Assembly (NCBI RefSeq): GCF_024139115.2
Contig: NC_085140.1
Coordinates: 231,634,371-231,698,370 of the forward strand
DNA length: 64,000 nt
Origin: Armigeres subalbatus
Lineage: Eukaryota; Arthropoda; Insecta; Diptera; Culicidae
Direction of reading: 5' to 3'
Under the pieces are notes generated by a model that ran no database searches, had not been told where the DNA came from, and was given only the letters and a program-made list of their open reading frames with translations. Made by a program: the position numbers and the translations under genes. Positions 23,490 through 35,088 of the stretch are shown here, piece after piece (the stretch's first letter is position 1; every line of letters begins with the position of its first letter).

Positions 23490-23545
23490 GCCGTTTGGCC
23501 AAAATCCATTCGGCCGAGTGCCACTTGGCAGAAGGCTAGGCCAAA
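23490..23545. repeat. Small TTTGGCC-type repeat patch
   Basis: GGCCGTTTGGCCAAAATCCATTCGGCCGAGTGCCACTTGGCAGAAGG-type wording is the same short unit as in the foldback loci at 3.8 and 39-40.6 kb, here only three or so units long. Confidence 0.7.
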
Positions 23546-25593
23546 ACTTGACATGAGTCGATATTGAAGGGACCATCGACTCATGGAAATATTGTGATGT
23601 AGAATAAAACATCTTTGGAAAGCTCTTCGAAGGGACGATCACATTCGCTTTTTCCCATCCGATGGTTCACCATCCTGGAAAAAGAAGCGTAAAACGAATA
23701 AACGTAGTGTCATCGCGTCTGATAATTATTTCTTCAAATTACGTAGATTTACGCCTGAAAATTAAGAGGATTCGCCGTCAGGAGTAGAGAGTTCAATACA
23801 TGTTCATTTAAAGAAAAGATCTTTGTTCCCGAAAATTGCATAGACCGGACCGAGAATCGAACCCAGCCGAACTAGTGAAGAATAGAAGGGTGAATAGAAT
23901 CCAGCACGGCATCGTAGCAGAGGGTGACCCTGAGATTCATGGTGGCGTGGCAAAAAATTTAAGGGATCAATCTATTCAACTTGCAATATATTAAGGCGAT
24001 AGCAGACTGTCGGCAGTCTTTTAAGTCGACCCTTTCTATGTACAAGATCGAAGGTAAGTCACATTTGCCATTTAATACGTCATCGTTTGAATCACTTATT
24101 TGACCTTACTTGCAGAAATCAGATATTGACCGTGCGTCAAAGTGAAACCGCGTTAGCGGGCGAGGGCACTCGAACGCTGACTTAATTAATTTACACAACT
24201 AATGAGCAAACACGATCATAAATTGAAGCAACACGACAAAGCCGCGGCATCCGGCGCGACGTTTTTTTTTTTTGGCGAAATGCCGCATTAGCAGCGAAGA
24301 TGCAATGTTTGACGGTCAATAAATTTTGATTAATCTCCTGCCCAGTCACCAGAGGGTGAGGCAGCTTGGTTACGCCTGTTGCGGTTGATCTGGTTGTTGG
24401 TTTCTTTGAAAATGATCTCAGATGTGACCGCACTGATGGGAGATCGCGCGTGTTTGTATGTGAATCGTTTGATGTGCGCCCGGTGGAAAATGCTAGCGTA
24501 AATAAATAATGCTAATCCTCTGCCATGCAGCAGTTAACACGTCCGAGAAACGAAAAGCGAAACATTAGGAAAGGTTTAATTCGCCGTTAAATTAAGTCGT
24601 GTTTTTGTTGGTAATTTGAAACGCCCAGACTCAACTCAGAGAGGATTTCTCTACCGACACGTAAAAATTAGATGCCTTTCAACGGAAGCGTAACAAATGT
24701 CTTTCGAACATTCTACCCGTAACAGTTAATCGTAAATTATTTATGAGCTGTGTGAGTGCCCCGACAATGGGACCATTTTAGAATGGATGGTTGCTTTTGG
24801 GTAAGGAGGTGGATAAAATTGGCTGTCGTTGATGAAGTTATAATTAAATTCACCTTCGAGTCCAAACGAAACAGCACAACAAGGAGTGATTATTGATAAA
24901 TTTCACCAAGCTATTAGGAAACACAGCTGAGAAATACTGCCGCTCGTTTGAAAGTATCTTCTGGGTGAACGCGTCCATTCCACCGTCACCACCATCAAAT
25001 GAATATAAATGACGAATTAATGGTATAATTTATTCTCGCAGCTCATTTCTGGGTCTGGAAGTGAGCGGTAAAAATGGCAATATTTTTGTAAACAGTCATA
25101 AATCATATGATTTATGGTGGCTATTCATTAAAACAAATTGGTTTCGCCACAGATAATGACAGTTGGGTCGTTTATTTTAATTCATGCCGTGGGATACACA
25201 CAATGGGAAATCGATAACGGGGCCCAACCCTGTTCCCGTCCCGATCTGATGACGGTGGCGGTGGCACAATTGGTCCAATGGCTTTTATGTTCGATAAAGC
25301 AGAATAAATCATACAATGTGTATCTGTTTACGACAGGCAGCGCAAATATGGTCGGCCGTGTCACTAAATGATCGAACGAGTGCTGTTTGACGCGGTGTGA
25401 AATATGGAGATTGTCCCAATACTAAAGAGTCTAAGCTCAAATTGTAAGAAAATCAGCGAGTATTTAGTTTCTGAATTGTATGGGATTTCAGATAGTTGGG
25501 CATAACATTTGAATTGTGTACTACTACTTCAGAGCGATTCCAAGCAACTGCATCAAAATTTAACAAAATTTTTAATTCATGATTTTCTATTGA
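23546..25593. other. Mostly single-copy non-coding DNA; one Feilai scrap
   Basis: Bases 23830-23875 match the B-box part of Feilai on the minus strand (CTAGACCGG-like and CGAACCCAGCC words). From 24180 to 25380 the DNA is complex and free of repeats. It carries TAATTA, ATTTATGAGC and CATAAATCATATGATTTATGG near 25100, resembling clustered homeodomain/Hox-type sites of an insect enhancer. Open frames at 24191-24433 and 25138-25371 show no protein features. Confidence 0.4.
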
Positions 25594-27892
25594 GTTGAAA
25601 CTTTGCACAGTTTTTCAATTTCATCTAAATCGTCATTTTCCGATATCAAATCTTTTTATTGAGTCACGACTAACTTTTCAAAAGGGTGTATGTGAAAATG
25701 GGTCAAAAATATTCAAAGAGCTGCATAGCAAAAACGGAATGTTCGATTGTTATGATTTTTCAGCAAAGTTAGACATATAAATGGTGATTCTTGAAAAAAA
25801 TGTACACCGTAAAAAAAATTTTTTTTTTGCTTTAGAAAATATCATTTTTGTCACAAAAACTCAAATATCTCAAAACCCTATCTTTTTACGAACGTAATTT
25901 TTTAAAAACAAAAAAGTTGTGACATTTCAAACATTTCACAATTTTCAATCAAAGTGAACAAAAAAATAATTTCCGTGTATTTTTCTTCAAGAATCGCAGT
26001 TTGATGCTGATTTTATTGTTAAGGGCCTTGCGTGAGTTAAACAAGTTGTTTTTATGATATTCCATATTTATGTATTCATCGATATTATGTATATTATATG
26101 TATAAATATTATATGTATAAATAAATAAAAATGAATTAACAGATCACAAAAATAATCTTAGATTTGACATTTAATATCAGCACCAGAATATTTTTTTTGC
26201 AAGGGAATGATCGATGAGTCTCTCTACTCGATCTATCATATTATCCTAATTATTAAATTAAATGTGGCAGTTACACAATGTTGTTATAGAAACTCTAAGA
26301 GTTTTGGGTTTGAATTTCGATATGGGTTATGATATCATGAAAACTGTTTATTAATACTTATTTTTTATTTATTTTTATTCAATTTTTTTACAATATCGAA
26401 CACTTTTGAATTATTATCAGCACAGTTTGAGTATAGTTTTGCTTTAATTTTGTATTTCTATTGATTTTGAACTCATCAATGGCATCCTGAATAGACCACG
26501 AACTTGGCAGCATCGACAAAATCAATAATTTTTCTTTCCTTGTCGTGGCTGCATTCGAGAGCCTTTCCTTCATATTTATAATTACCTCATCGTAGTCTGT
26601 ATTTTCCACATCATCAGGTCCTAATTTGAATAGGTTTCTTCGTACAGCTTCGTTTATTTCACGGTATTTTTTCTCCGGGTAATAAACGTAGTCCATCTTA
26701 CTCCATTTAATCGGAGTCACTTTTATCCCAGCTATGCCCTCATTAAAGCGTTCGATGTTGACCTTTTGGATACACTCATTTTCCGATTGATTTGTTGAAA
26801 CAGATTTCGCTGATGGTACGGTGGCAAGGCTCTCAGTACTTAATTTTGGAGCATAACCAGTCGCTTTCAGTTTATCTATGGTGCTTCGTAACTCTTTTGA
26901 ACACTTTTTTCCATCAAACGGCCTACAACAGTTAAGAAAGCGGCTACTCATGTTGTACGTTATATTCCAACAAACAAAATTACTTTTAAGCTTTTACTGA
27001 CTAGTTTGGTTTTCGTGAGCATTTTGGTTTTCGTGAGCATTTTGGTCATGGTATGTACCTATTATGCATTTGTTGTTGTTGAAGATACCCGTTTCCTCCC
27101 GATCATAAAGTCTATTCTCTAAGAGGTATATTTTTTGCAGGTAAACTATAGACGTATACGTGTATATAAATCTTTGATTTTGCAGCTTTTGTCTTAAAAA
27201 TAACATTTCTGATATGTTTCTTATTATCAACAGGTTTCAAAACTATTAAAAGAATTTTTCGCCAGTCACGTACAATGCAAATTATGACATTATCAATACT
27301 TTTGACCACAACACTGGATCGTGTCTAAGTTTCTTATAGATGCTATGAATAATTAAATCAAAATATCATGATACAACTTGTTTAAATCACGCAAAGCCCT
27401 TAACAATAAAATCTGCATCAAACTGCCATTCTCGAAATAACTTACACGGGAAAACAATTTTTTTTACTAAATGTGAAAATTGTGAAATGTTTGAAATGTC
27501 ATAACTTTTTTGTTTATTAGTTAACCATCACCAAATTTTTATGGTAGATAGCTAATATAATGGACCGTTTTCCCTAAAAAAATTACGTTCGTAAAAAGAT
27601 AGGGTTTTGGGATAATTGAGTTTTTGTGACAAAAATGATATTTTTAAAGGTAAAATTTTTTTTTTTTTTGATTGTGCACGTTTTCTTAATAACTATCATT
27701 TAGTTGTCTAACTTTGCTGAAAAAATCATAACAATCGAACATTCCGTTTTTGCTGTGCAGCTTTTTAAATATTTTTGAACCATTTTCACATACACCCTTT
27801 TGAAAAGTTAGCCGTGACTCAATATGAAGATTTGATATTGAAAAATGACGATTTAGATGAAATTGAAAAACTGTGCAAAGTTTCAGATATTT
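25594..27892 (-). mobile_element. DNA transposon-like element with ~0.5-kb inverted repeats
   Basis: The left arm (about 25594-26070) and right arm (about 27345-27892) are reverse complements over roughly 470-540 bp with substitutions and small indels. Shared words include GAAACTTTGCACAGTTTTTC at the outer ends and GATTTTATTGTTAAGGGC at the inner ends. Between them lies one ORF on the minus strand. Very long inverted repeats plus a central gene fit a class II element. No target duplication could be set with confidence because the outermost boundary is blurred. The superfamily is uncertain. Confidence 0.8.
26388..26951 (-). CDS. Unidentified 187-codon ORF inside the long-inverted-repeat element
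   Basis: The frame starts at an ATG (26949-26951), ends at TAA (26388-26390) and has AATAAA-like signals just downstream on the minus strand. The protein starts MSSRFLNCC and is hydrophilic and Lys-rich. Near the C-terminus it has KEKLLILSMLPSSWSIQDA, a segment that could form a helix-turn-helix. I have seen similar LP-x-SW-S-I wording ahead of the catalytic part of transposases in other invertebrates, possibly Sola-like, but cannot verify this. No DDE triad is visible, so it is either a truncated transposase or an accessory protein. Its location between symmetrical arms argues that it belongs to the element. Confidence 0.5.
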   Translation of the reverse strand: MSSRFLNCCRPFDGKKCSKELRSTIDKLKATGYAPKLSTESLATVPSAKSVSTNQSENECIQKVNIERFNEGIAGIKVTPIKWSKMDYVYYPEKKYREINEAVRRNLFKLGPDDVENTDYDEVIINMKERLSNAATTRKEKLLILSMLPSSWSIQDAIDEFKINRNTKLKQNYTQTVLIIIQKCSIL

Positions 27893-28269
27893 TCGAAATG
27901 GTCGCTCAGGATCGACTGGCATGCCTCCGTGGAATGCCTCTTCAATGTTAGAGTCAAAACGCTACGTTGTTCCTCCATCCTAATAAGCTTGTCAAAGGTA
28001 ATCCGATTGTCAACACGATCGAATAAAAATAGCAACTAGGTGCCTACACAACAAATGCTAGCAGTGATTTTTTCCCTATAGACTTTTTTTAAATAGAGTT
28101 ACGGATATTTTTATTATTAGAGTTACGGCTATATTTTATTTTTAAATTAGAAACGTGGTTACTATCAAATAGATAGTCAACTATTATTTAAGTTGGGTAC
28201 ATTAGTTGACCAAAATAGCTAAAATTAGGAGCACAATCGCCGTCTAAAAAATAAAGGTCCGAATCAATC

Positions 28270-28944
28270 TTCCAAAAAGCACTTTGTTTCCATTCTGTTT
28301 CATTGAAGGTATTTACGAAACATCAAAGCACCAAAAAGTTGCATGAAGATGTCAAAAATGTTCGAATAGCGATCAATGTTTTATTAACATTGGAATGCAA
28401 CACGCGTTTGACAGTTGGAAACAAACGACCACAGATTACTGCACTGCATGTTGCATACCCTGGGGCTCTCCTTAGCCGTGCGGTAAGACGCATAGAAGTA
28501 TCATCGTGTTAGCCTCATGATATACGAATGCAAAAATGGTAACTTGGCTCAGAAACCTCGCAGTTAATAACTGTGGAAGTGCTTAATGAACACTAAGCTG
28601 CGAGGCGGCTCTGCCCCAGTGTGGGGATGTAATGCCAAAAAGAAGAAGAAGAAGAAGAAGAATATGTTGCATACATGGAACAAAAACGTAAAGTAGCTTA
28701 TTATGTACCATGTAACATTAATGCGTCCTGCCAAATTAAATTGTTTGTATACACAAAGTTACAGAAAAGTTGAGAGAATCGGTCAACGTTTTGAAAACTT
28801 ACAATTAATTCCGGTGATAGTGCAATCAAATTACTGGAAACCCGAGTGCAAAACATCAGAATCATATATGGTTTTTATAGTAAGTTGACATGCAGCCCCT
28901 TCGAAGTGTTGAATGGTGCTGTGGTATAGTGGAAGACTATTCAA
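28270..28944 (+). repeat. Dispersed repeat 'AB', copy B, split by Feilai
   Basis: This is the same sequence as 11357-11850 in opposite orientation. It begins near AAAAAGCACTTTGTTTCC and ends near GTGCTGTGGTATAGTGGAAG. A Feilai SINE at 28459-28663 interrupts it. The distal end has TGTGGTATAGTGGAAG, resembling a Pol III A box, and runs directly into the minisatellite at 28952. Confidence 0.75.
28459..28663 (+). mobile_element. Feilai-like SINE with 11-bp target duplication
   Basis: It starts CCTGGGGCTCTCCTTAGCC and GTGCGGTAAGACGC, lacks the rest of the tRNA-like head by internal deletion, and keeps ATCATCGTGTTAGCCTCATG onward. It ends in (GAA)n. ATGTTGCATAC flanks it at 28448-28458 and 28664-28674. 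The B box is deleted, so this copy could not be transcribed by Pol III itself; the loss may post-date insertion. Confidence 0.9.
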
Positions 28945-28951
28945 TCTTCCA

Positions 28952-29570
28952 CTTCCGGGAGGAACTTCCAGACGAATTGATGGAGTAACTTCCGGAAAAA
29001 CTCCTGAAGAAACTTCGAAACGAATTCCAGGAGGAACTTCCGGAGGAAATCCTGGAGGAACTTATAGAGGAATTCTTGGAAGAACTACCGAAGAAATTCC
29101 TGGAGGAACTTCTGGAGGAATTCCTGAAGGAACTTCTGGAGGAATTCCTAGAGATACTTCTAAAGGAATGCCTGCAGGAACTTCTGAAGAAATTCCTGGA
29201 AGAACTTCCGGAAGAATTCCTGGAAAAACTTCCGGAGGAATTCCTGGAGAAACGTCCGGAGGAATTCCTGAAGTGACTTCTGGGGGAATTCCTGTAGGAA
29301 CTTCCGGAAAAATTCCTGGAGGAACTTCCGGAAGAATTGTTGGAGGAACTTCCGGAGGAATTTCTGGAGGAAGTTCCAGAGGATTTCATGGAGGATGTTC
29401 CGGTCGGATTCCTTAAGGAACTCTTGGAAGAACTTTCGGAAGAATTCCTAGAAGAATTTCCGGAGGAATTCCTGGAGGAACTTTCGGAGCAATTCCTGGA
29501 GCAGGTTTCAGGAGATTTCCTGGTGGAATTTACGAAGGAATTTGTTGAAGAATTTCGGAATTTTTTTATT
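28952..29570. repeat. 24-bp coding-like minisatellite (~25 units)
   Basis: The unit is GGAACTTCCGGAGGAATT followed by CCTGGA with scattered substitutions. Because 24 is divisible by three and the unit lacks stops, long frames stay open in three readings. One + frame gives GTSGGIPG repeats, another EELPEEFL repeats, and the minus strand gives SSSRNSSG repeats (up to 249 codons, 28937-29686). I judge these to be consequences of the repeat and not genes: no start context, no splice pattern, and the array abuts repeat debris on both sides. Confidence 0.85.
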
Positions 29571-29880
29571 GCTTGAAATAAGTTCACGCCGACCCACGCC
29601 GTCACACCGGCGCCGCAGATTGAAAATGATCTATCACGCCGCCACCGACAAATTTTCATTCGGCGCACAGGTCTAGTCGATACCACATCCAGTGTATTTG
29701 AAGCATTATTAGATTGCTCAACATTTTGGATTTATGGAAAAATAAAAATAGTAGCATAACACCATTCCTAAATGCCATGTCCAACCTCTTTTAGAACCCA
29801 TCATTGCCTAGTGCGGTTGTGTAGCTTTTCCGCCAGCGCATGAGTTGATCCCCACACTCGCTCTCATATGTAAGAAAAGG
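29571..29880. other. Nothing recognised
   Basis: The stretch between the minisatellite and RTE copy 3 shows no gene or repeat that I can support. Confidence 0.35.
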
Positions 29881-30103
29881 AAAACTCAATCGACTACATT
29901 CTAATCGACGGCAAATTCTTATCTGACACTACGAACGTCCACACTTACCGCAGTGCGAATATTGAACCCGACCACTACTTCGTAGCGGTATGCATGCGCT
30001 CAAAACTCTCGACGGTGTGCAACACGCGTCGAAACCGAACGCAGCAGCCTAACATTGGGCGGTTACAAGATAGACTAGCCCAAGACTACGCGCAGCAGCT
30101 GGA
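29881..30103 (+). mobile_element. RTE-clade LINE fragment, copy 3
   Basis: This aligns with the end of the endonuclease and the linker of copy 2 (from about 20434 to 20660): IDYILIDGKF, then TYRSANIEPDHYFVAVCMRSKLSTV. It keeps GAA where copy 2 has its premature TAA. Both ends are truncated. Confidence 0.85.
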
Positions 30104-30225
30104 AATAAACGAATCTTATAACTTTTCGATTAACACTTCGACTTTACTTCAGTATTTATTTTTCAAGGCAATATGAATCACACAGCATTTTATTCGGGAG
30201 CGGTACATGCAAGTAATCCTCGTAC

Positions 30226-31164
30226 TGAAAGACAGAGAAGGAAGAGTAGAGGAGCCTGTTGCGATTAAAACAGACAAATGCGACATGAGCAAGACACCTA
30301 TGTCTACAGAAACGTCTAGACAAAGACCCGGGTCTAGCACAGCGACATGCAGGAGAGTATCCAAATGCCGCTGTGGTAATGATGTGGATGATATGCTCGT
30401 CAGCCTGGAATCGGAAGAGGAAACAGTGCATACAGCGAAAGAGATATGTTCACCACTGAGGTGGATTTAAGATACGTAACTGGGTTTGTAATTCGCAAGG
30501 AGTCCTGAGAGCACTCAACGAACAAGGAGCGAATGGGTACCGCATCTGACATGTTCACCACGACGGCGATCTTTTCTGGATGGTAATAAGAGTCCCACAA
30601 TGGAAATGCTCGACGCTTATTGATGTTGATATTCGACCTTCTCGGACTTATATCTTACTCCTTTATTGCAGCAGGTAGAGCATTTCGAAGTACAGTGGGA
30701 AGAACAAAAATCTGACAGCGCATTCACAAAATGACAGCAGAAGTGGAAGTTTTTACCCTTCGTTAAGAAATTCAAATTCCCAGATATTTCCGAACAGTTT
30801 TCCCAAGCCTTAGAAAAATAAATAGAGCTGCACATTTTCGCCGATGCCAGCCAAAGTGGAATGACTGCTATATCGTTTCTGCTTTTCATCAAAAACGTGA
30901 ACGTCCAGTCGCTGCCTAAACTTTAGTGGCACCCCTTAAATTCGTATCAATCCCACGTCTAGAACTACAGGTTTTCGCAGACGGGGTTAGATTAGCTAGT
31001 GCAGTTACCGACGCTCTGTCCTACAATATTACCAGGAAGTTATTCTGGACAGAATCTTGTTGGTACATGTAATTGGTGGCGTTCCGAGTTAGCAAAATCT
31101 CGGACCTCAGCGAAGTAAGCGAGTGGCGTTAGGTTCCTTTGAATAGGAACGCTGCAGACCCATA
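30226..31164 (+). pseudogene. BEL/Pao retrotransposon: RT end and RNase H region
   Basis: DVDDMLVSLESEEETVHTAKE at 30381 onward matches the Y-VDD-M catalytic box of BEL/Pao reverse transcriptases, with Tyr changed to Asp. Near 30810-30900 a frame resembles the FADASQ-type RNase H start. At 30924-30965 VAPLKFVSIPRLELQ is the BEL/Pao RNase H hallmark. LFWTES follows near 31038, and VAFRVSKISDLSEVSEWR near 31080. Stops and frameshifts are frequent. The element is interrupted at 31165 and resumes at 32959. Confidence 0.85.
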
Positions 31165-32958
31165 CTGCCGTAATCTAAAAACGAGCAATGGGTAATGTTT
31201 TCAACATAACCGCGAGTATACGTAGGACTTGTCTAAACGTAGCGTATTTACATTTAACTTCTAACTTTTGGATCTATGGAGTTTGATTATAGTATTGATA
31301 TTGGAAACGACAACTTCCATGCTGTCACCTGTGTAGAATTATTGGCAATTTGTTTATTCAAAACTTCTGGAAATAAAACTAATAATGAAATACATCATTA
31401 GAATTGCTTTGTTTATAACTATTAAGCCCTTATTTACTCAAGCAAATGTAGGGCATTAATAGATTTCTTATTGATGATAGTATTTGAAGTTTAAAAATTC
31501 TATTCATAAAATTTTCAAACTTGAGCAAAATGTGCTATTTTGGTGTACAGCACCAATTTCGTTGCTTCTTTTTGCTAACATGCGTACTTACTGCTGAAAA
31601 AAATCACAACAATAAGAAACAAGTCAAGGAACAGTAACCCTACTAAAATAGATGAGGTACTGCTAAAATTATTTAATGTTTTGATTCCAAACTCCGAGTC
31701 TACGTCAAGTTTAATAATACAATTGCTAAGAAAATGAAAAACAAAGAATAAGATAAAGTTTATTTAAATTTAAATATGATTAATTTCTGGAAATTATTTT
31801 TTGCGGACTTTTTTAAAACATCTACATTAAATACAGCGAAATTTTCTAATCTAAAATGGATATTAACACTATCGCTGATTGTGCATCTTTAATGCCTTCT
31901 GCAAATAAATGAAAGTAATTATTGTTTTCAAATTTTTATTTTCATCGGTGTAGTTGATCTGTTTGCTGGGGAATCAGAACTGTTATAGTATAACCATATT
32001 TTAATGTACGTGTCGTCTAGTACCAAGCACAACTTAATATATGGTCAGTCATATGACATGACTCGTACCCATCTCGGGATCATGTGGATTATGAAACCAA
32101 TCACCTGGATGAGCAGACTAAATCTCTCTAGTTTTCTTCTTCTTCATTCACCACCACTGCCCTCGCTGCCTCAGTCATCATCGGCCCCTAGCCGTGAACT
32201 CCAAGCGATGCGATGGGCGATTGCATCCATCTCAACCGACACCACTGCATCCGACCATCATCAAGCACAGAATGACAAAAAAAATGCGCCCACTTCTCCC
32301 ATGCATTATCGCACACCCACCGGCAGTTCTACTACTGGTGACTGCATGCTGTCGCTGTGTAGGTAAACAGCGAACGAACGAACGAAACGAAAAATGCGCG
32401 AGCGAAAAGAACGTCAGTACGCGCTGCTGTCACAAATTGTAATGACTCGCACACGGCAGGCACTACTTCTTTTATATACAAAGAAAATCTTCTGGTAGAC
32501 CCGTAGACTTCTGGTAGACGGGCCTCGTGACATACCGCATTCTGATGTCCGTGTTAGGAATGCACGGGATCGGTTACATATTAATTTTTTACTGGCTTTG
32601 ACAAGAATTGAAATTTTCAAAAGCTCATCCTTAATAATCTTAAGTTTCAATGACATAGGCAAAATGGTGGAGAGTGTCCGAATCGATTGATATATAAATC
32701 TTAAAAATCCATCGAAAAATAAAGGCGCTAGTAACGTTCAAAATCTTCCCTTCCAGCGTAACGCTCTCGATTTCGAAAAATCTAAATGACACCCAGTATA
32801 GTAAAGAAAGACGTAAGTCCTACGTCAAAAAGTGACCAGCTTTAGCCAATTTCCAAAAATGGTGTTAACGAGTAGTACTCATCGAACTCTTTAACAGAAA
32901 AATGAAAAACATGCATGTTGTAAAATGGAGCATACGTCACTTTTTCAGATTACGGCAG
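31165..32958. mobile_element. Inverted-repeat MITE inside BEL/Pao, itself interrupted
   Basis: The left end CTGCCGTAATCTAAAA (31165-31180) and right end TTTTTCAGATTACGGCAG (32941-32958) are inverted, with GCATACGTCAC inside the right end. Remove the 1.65-kb repeat (31181-32826) and the left end joins to AGTGACC..., giving the expected terminal wording of this family. A second member without nested insertion lies at 59598-59738. It sits exactly between the BEL/Pao RNase H part and the GPEFLW part. Confidence 0.75.
31181..32826. repeat. 1.65-kb dispersed repeat, copy 1
   Basis: It is collinear with 37195-38821 over its whole length, at high but imperfect identity with small indels. It starts ACGAGCAATGGGTAATG and ends with the palindromic word GACGTAAGTCCTACGTC. 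It is flanked by A-runs (AAAAA) on both sides, which may be its target duplication. On the minus strand TATATAAAAGAAG near 32470 looks like a TATA box, followed by a TTCG-repeat leader and a decayed frame. It is not an LTR pair with copy 2, because copy 1 alone sits inside a rejoinable MITE. The class is unknown. Confidence 0.8.
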
Positions 32959-33620
32959 CAATGGTTCATTGGACCGGAATTTTTATGGCTACCGGAAGAA
33001 GATTGGCCACAACAGCCTTTAAAAAGTAATTCCAAGCAAAATGAGCTTCGTCCAAATATGGTTGGGCATTATTTTTGCATATTATTGATTCCAGCAAATA
33101 CCTTTTCCCACCAATGATGCAAATATGATCGCGCTGATCCACTCCCTCCAATGCAATGGTGACTGACCTTCCTTCAGCACGGCTCGCAATGATTCTCCAC
33201 CATTCACGCATGCAGGTCTCGACTTCTTCGGTGAAATAGTACACACGCTGAGCACCGACTGTTGCACAAAGGATATCCGTAGTTTTATTGCACGCCACGG
33301 AAGGCCATGTGTGATCTTTAGTGATGGAGGAACCAACTTTATTGGAACGTCCCGCAGTATGAAAGAAGCCGCTGCAATAGTTAACCTACACGACGTGACG
33401 TAATAATTTGTTACCGTAGACACAACATAGTCGTTCAACCCTGTCTTTGCTCCACATAAGGGTGGCAAATGGGAGCGACTGATAGACGTCAAACGAAAGC
33501 TTTAAACCATCAACCCACCCCGCAACCTGACAGATGAGGTATTGTGCAACCTAATGGCTGAAGATGAAAACATCATCTATTCTTGCCAAATAACTCATGT
33601 TCCTATTGATGATGACTGTG
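32959..33620 (+). pseudogene. BEL/Pao retrotransposon: connection and integrase region
   Basis: The frame resumes with QQWFIGPEFLWLPEEDWP (about 32960). After a gap that removes the HHCC zinc region, the integrase core shows AGLDFFG near 33211 (first catalytic Asp), SDGGTNFIG near 33320 (second Asp) and GGKWERL near 33463 (region of the catalytic Glu). LTDEVLCNLMAEDENI and HVPIDDD follow to about 33613. Pieces are in different frames. This is the downstream half of the element at 30226-31164, and decay is complete. Confidence 0.85.
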
Positions 33621-35088
33621 TTCCCATGGAACAACCCTTGCTCTTGTTCCTCTAACGTGTTAGAGTGACATAGCTTCTTCTTGTCACATTCATGAGTAGA
33701 AGAAAGGACAGAAAAACAACAGCTAAGTCATATCTACACAACACGTTGCAAACAGTGATAGTTGTTCAAGAAACCTATTTGAATGTGAAAATCTAAGAAT
33801 TATTGTTAGCAATTGCTAATTCTTCCAGGTAATTTGAATTCGCTTTAAATGTGTACCTAAAACTTTTCGTTATTAGTGCCTCTAACTATCGTGTAACTTA
33901 ATGTTAAAGAGTGCATCTAACGCTTATCTATTCTTCCCCAAAGCTGAATCAGTTCCTGAAAGATAGTGTAATCGCATCGAATCTTAATGCGTCATGCTTA
34001 CAGTGTTGGGAAAAACTCATTATCAATCGCCTTTGGAAAACAAACGAAAATCGTGCCTATTAGTAGATGAAATTCCTTTTACGTTTCATCGCTTGTAACT
34101 CTCACTCACTTTTTGCGAGAATTATCGCCGAACAATTAATAGAAATGGCAGCGGGATTCGATCCCAGAGTATTAACAAAAATAGCGAAGGGATGCACTCA
34201 CTCTAGTCACATCACCACACAGTCTTCATGTAGGTATGAGGTTATTTGTTCCACATAAGCTACTACCTTTTACATTGATCATGACACGAAAAGGCCTGAA
34301 TATGAAAAGAAAACGAGCAAACCACGGCAATCGAAGTGAGCGAAAATTGTTATCACTCTCTGGACTGTTTTATTTTTCCAAAAAGCAATTTATTCCTGAA
34401 AATCTTCGTGAGGGAGCATTCCTGTGCTCCTGAGATTGAATAAGCATTACGATCCCTGCTTTTTATACGTCATCAATAACAAATGCGATTATTTACAACA
34501 GAATTGTAAATCGGATAATACTAATGGATCATGGTCTCATAGCATGGGTCTCGCATTTTTGTACACATACACATACATACAGACATCAGCTGAATTCGTC
34601 GAGCTGAGTCGCTTGGTATAAAACATTATGGGTCTTCGAGTCTTCTAACAGTTTTAGTGTGCCCTTCTAATTCAACCAGCATTTTTACATATTTTCGTGT
34701 TTCGTAGCTATTTGATGAGCTGAATATTATTACCTTGAAACTATAAGATGGTTTTCTGAATACCTCATGCATTGACAACCATATTGAAGTCAGATTTATG
34801 TTGAATGATGATTACCTGGAAATAATAATAAAAAAAAAACAAATGAATATACGACAGACAGCGTTAAGGATAATCGAAGATCTTTATGAGAAATGTAAAA
34901 TAATTTAGAGCTATACATTTTCTGTGGAATGGTGTGATTAGTAGGTTGTAATGATCAAAGGTGGCGCGGAATGTTTTGCCATTCTTGGTAGCATGCCAGT
35001 AACAGATAGATCACATGGTATACAGACAACAAGATAGGCTCGTACGAAAAATGACACATAGGAGTTACGCATATTTTATCGCCACATG
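33621..35088. other. Mixed debris, mostly unassigned
   Basis: Near 34145-34235 on the minus strand, GTGACTAGAGTGAGTGC and GGATCGAATCCC look like tRNA-type boxes of a SINE head (weak). At 34553-34652 on the minus strand lies a piece of the GCCTTTCTCG family (GAAGACCCATAATG, CAGCTCGACGAATT, GATGTCTGTATG). Open frames of 63-65 codons show no features. Confidence 0.45.

Noticed and set aside
28937..29686. 249-codon Ser/Asn-rich protein on the minus strand
   Set aside because: It is the reverse reading of the 24-bp minisatellite, which is open in three frames because the unit lacks stops.
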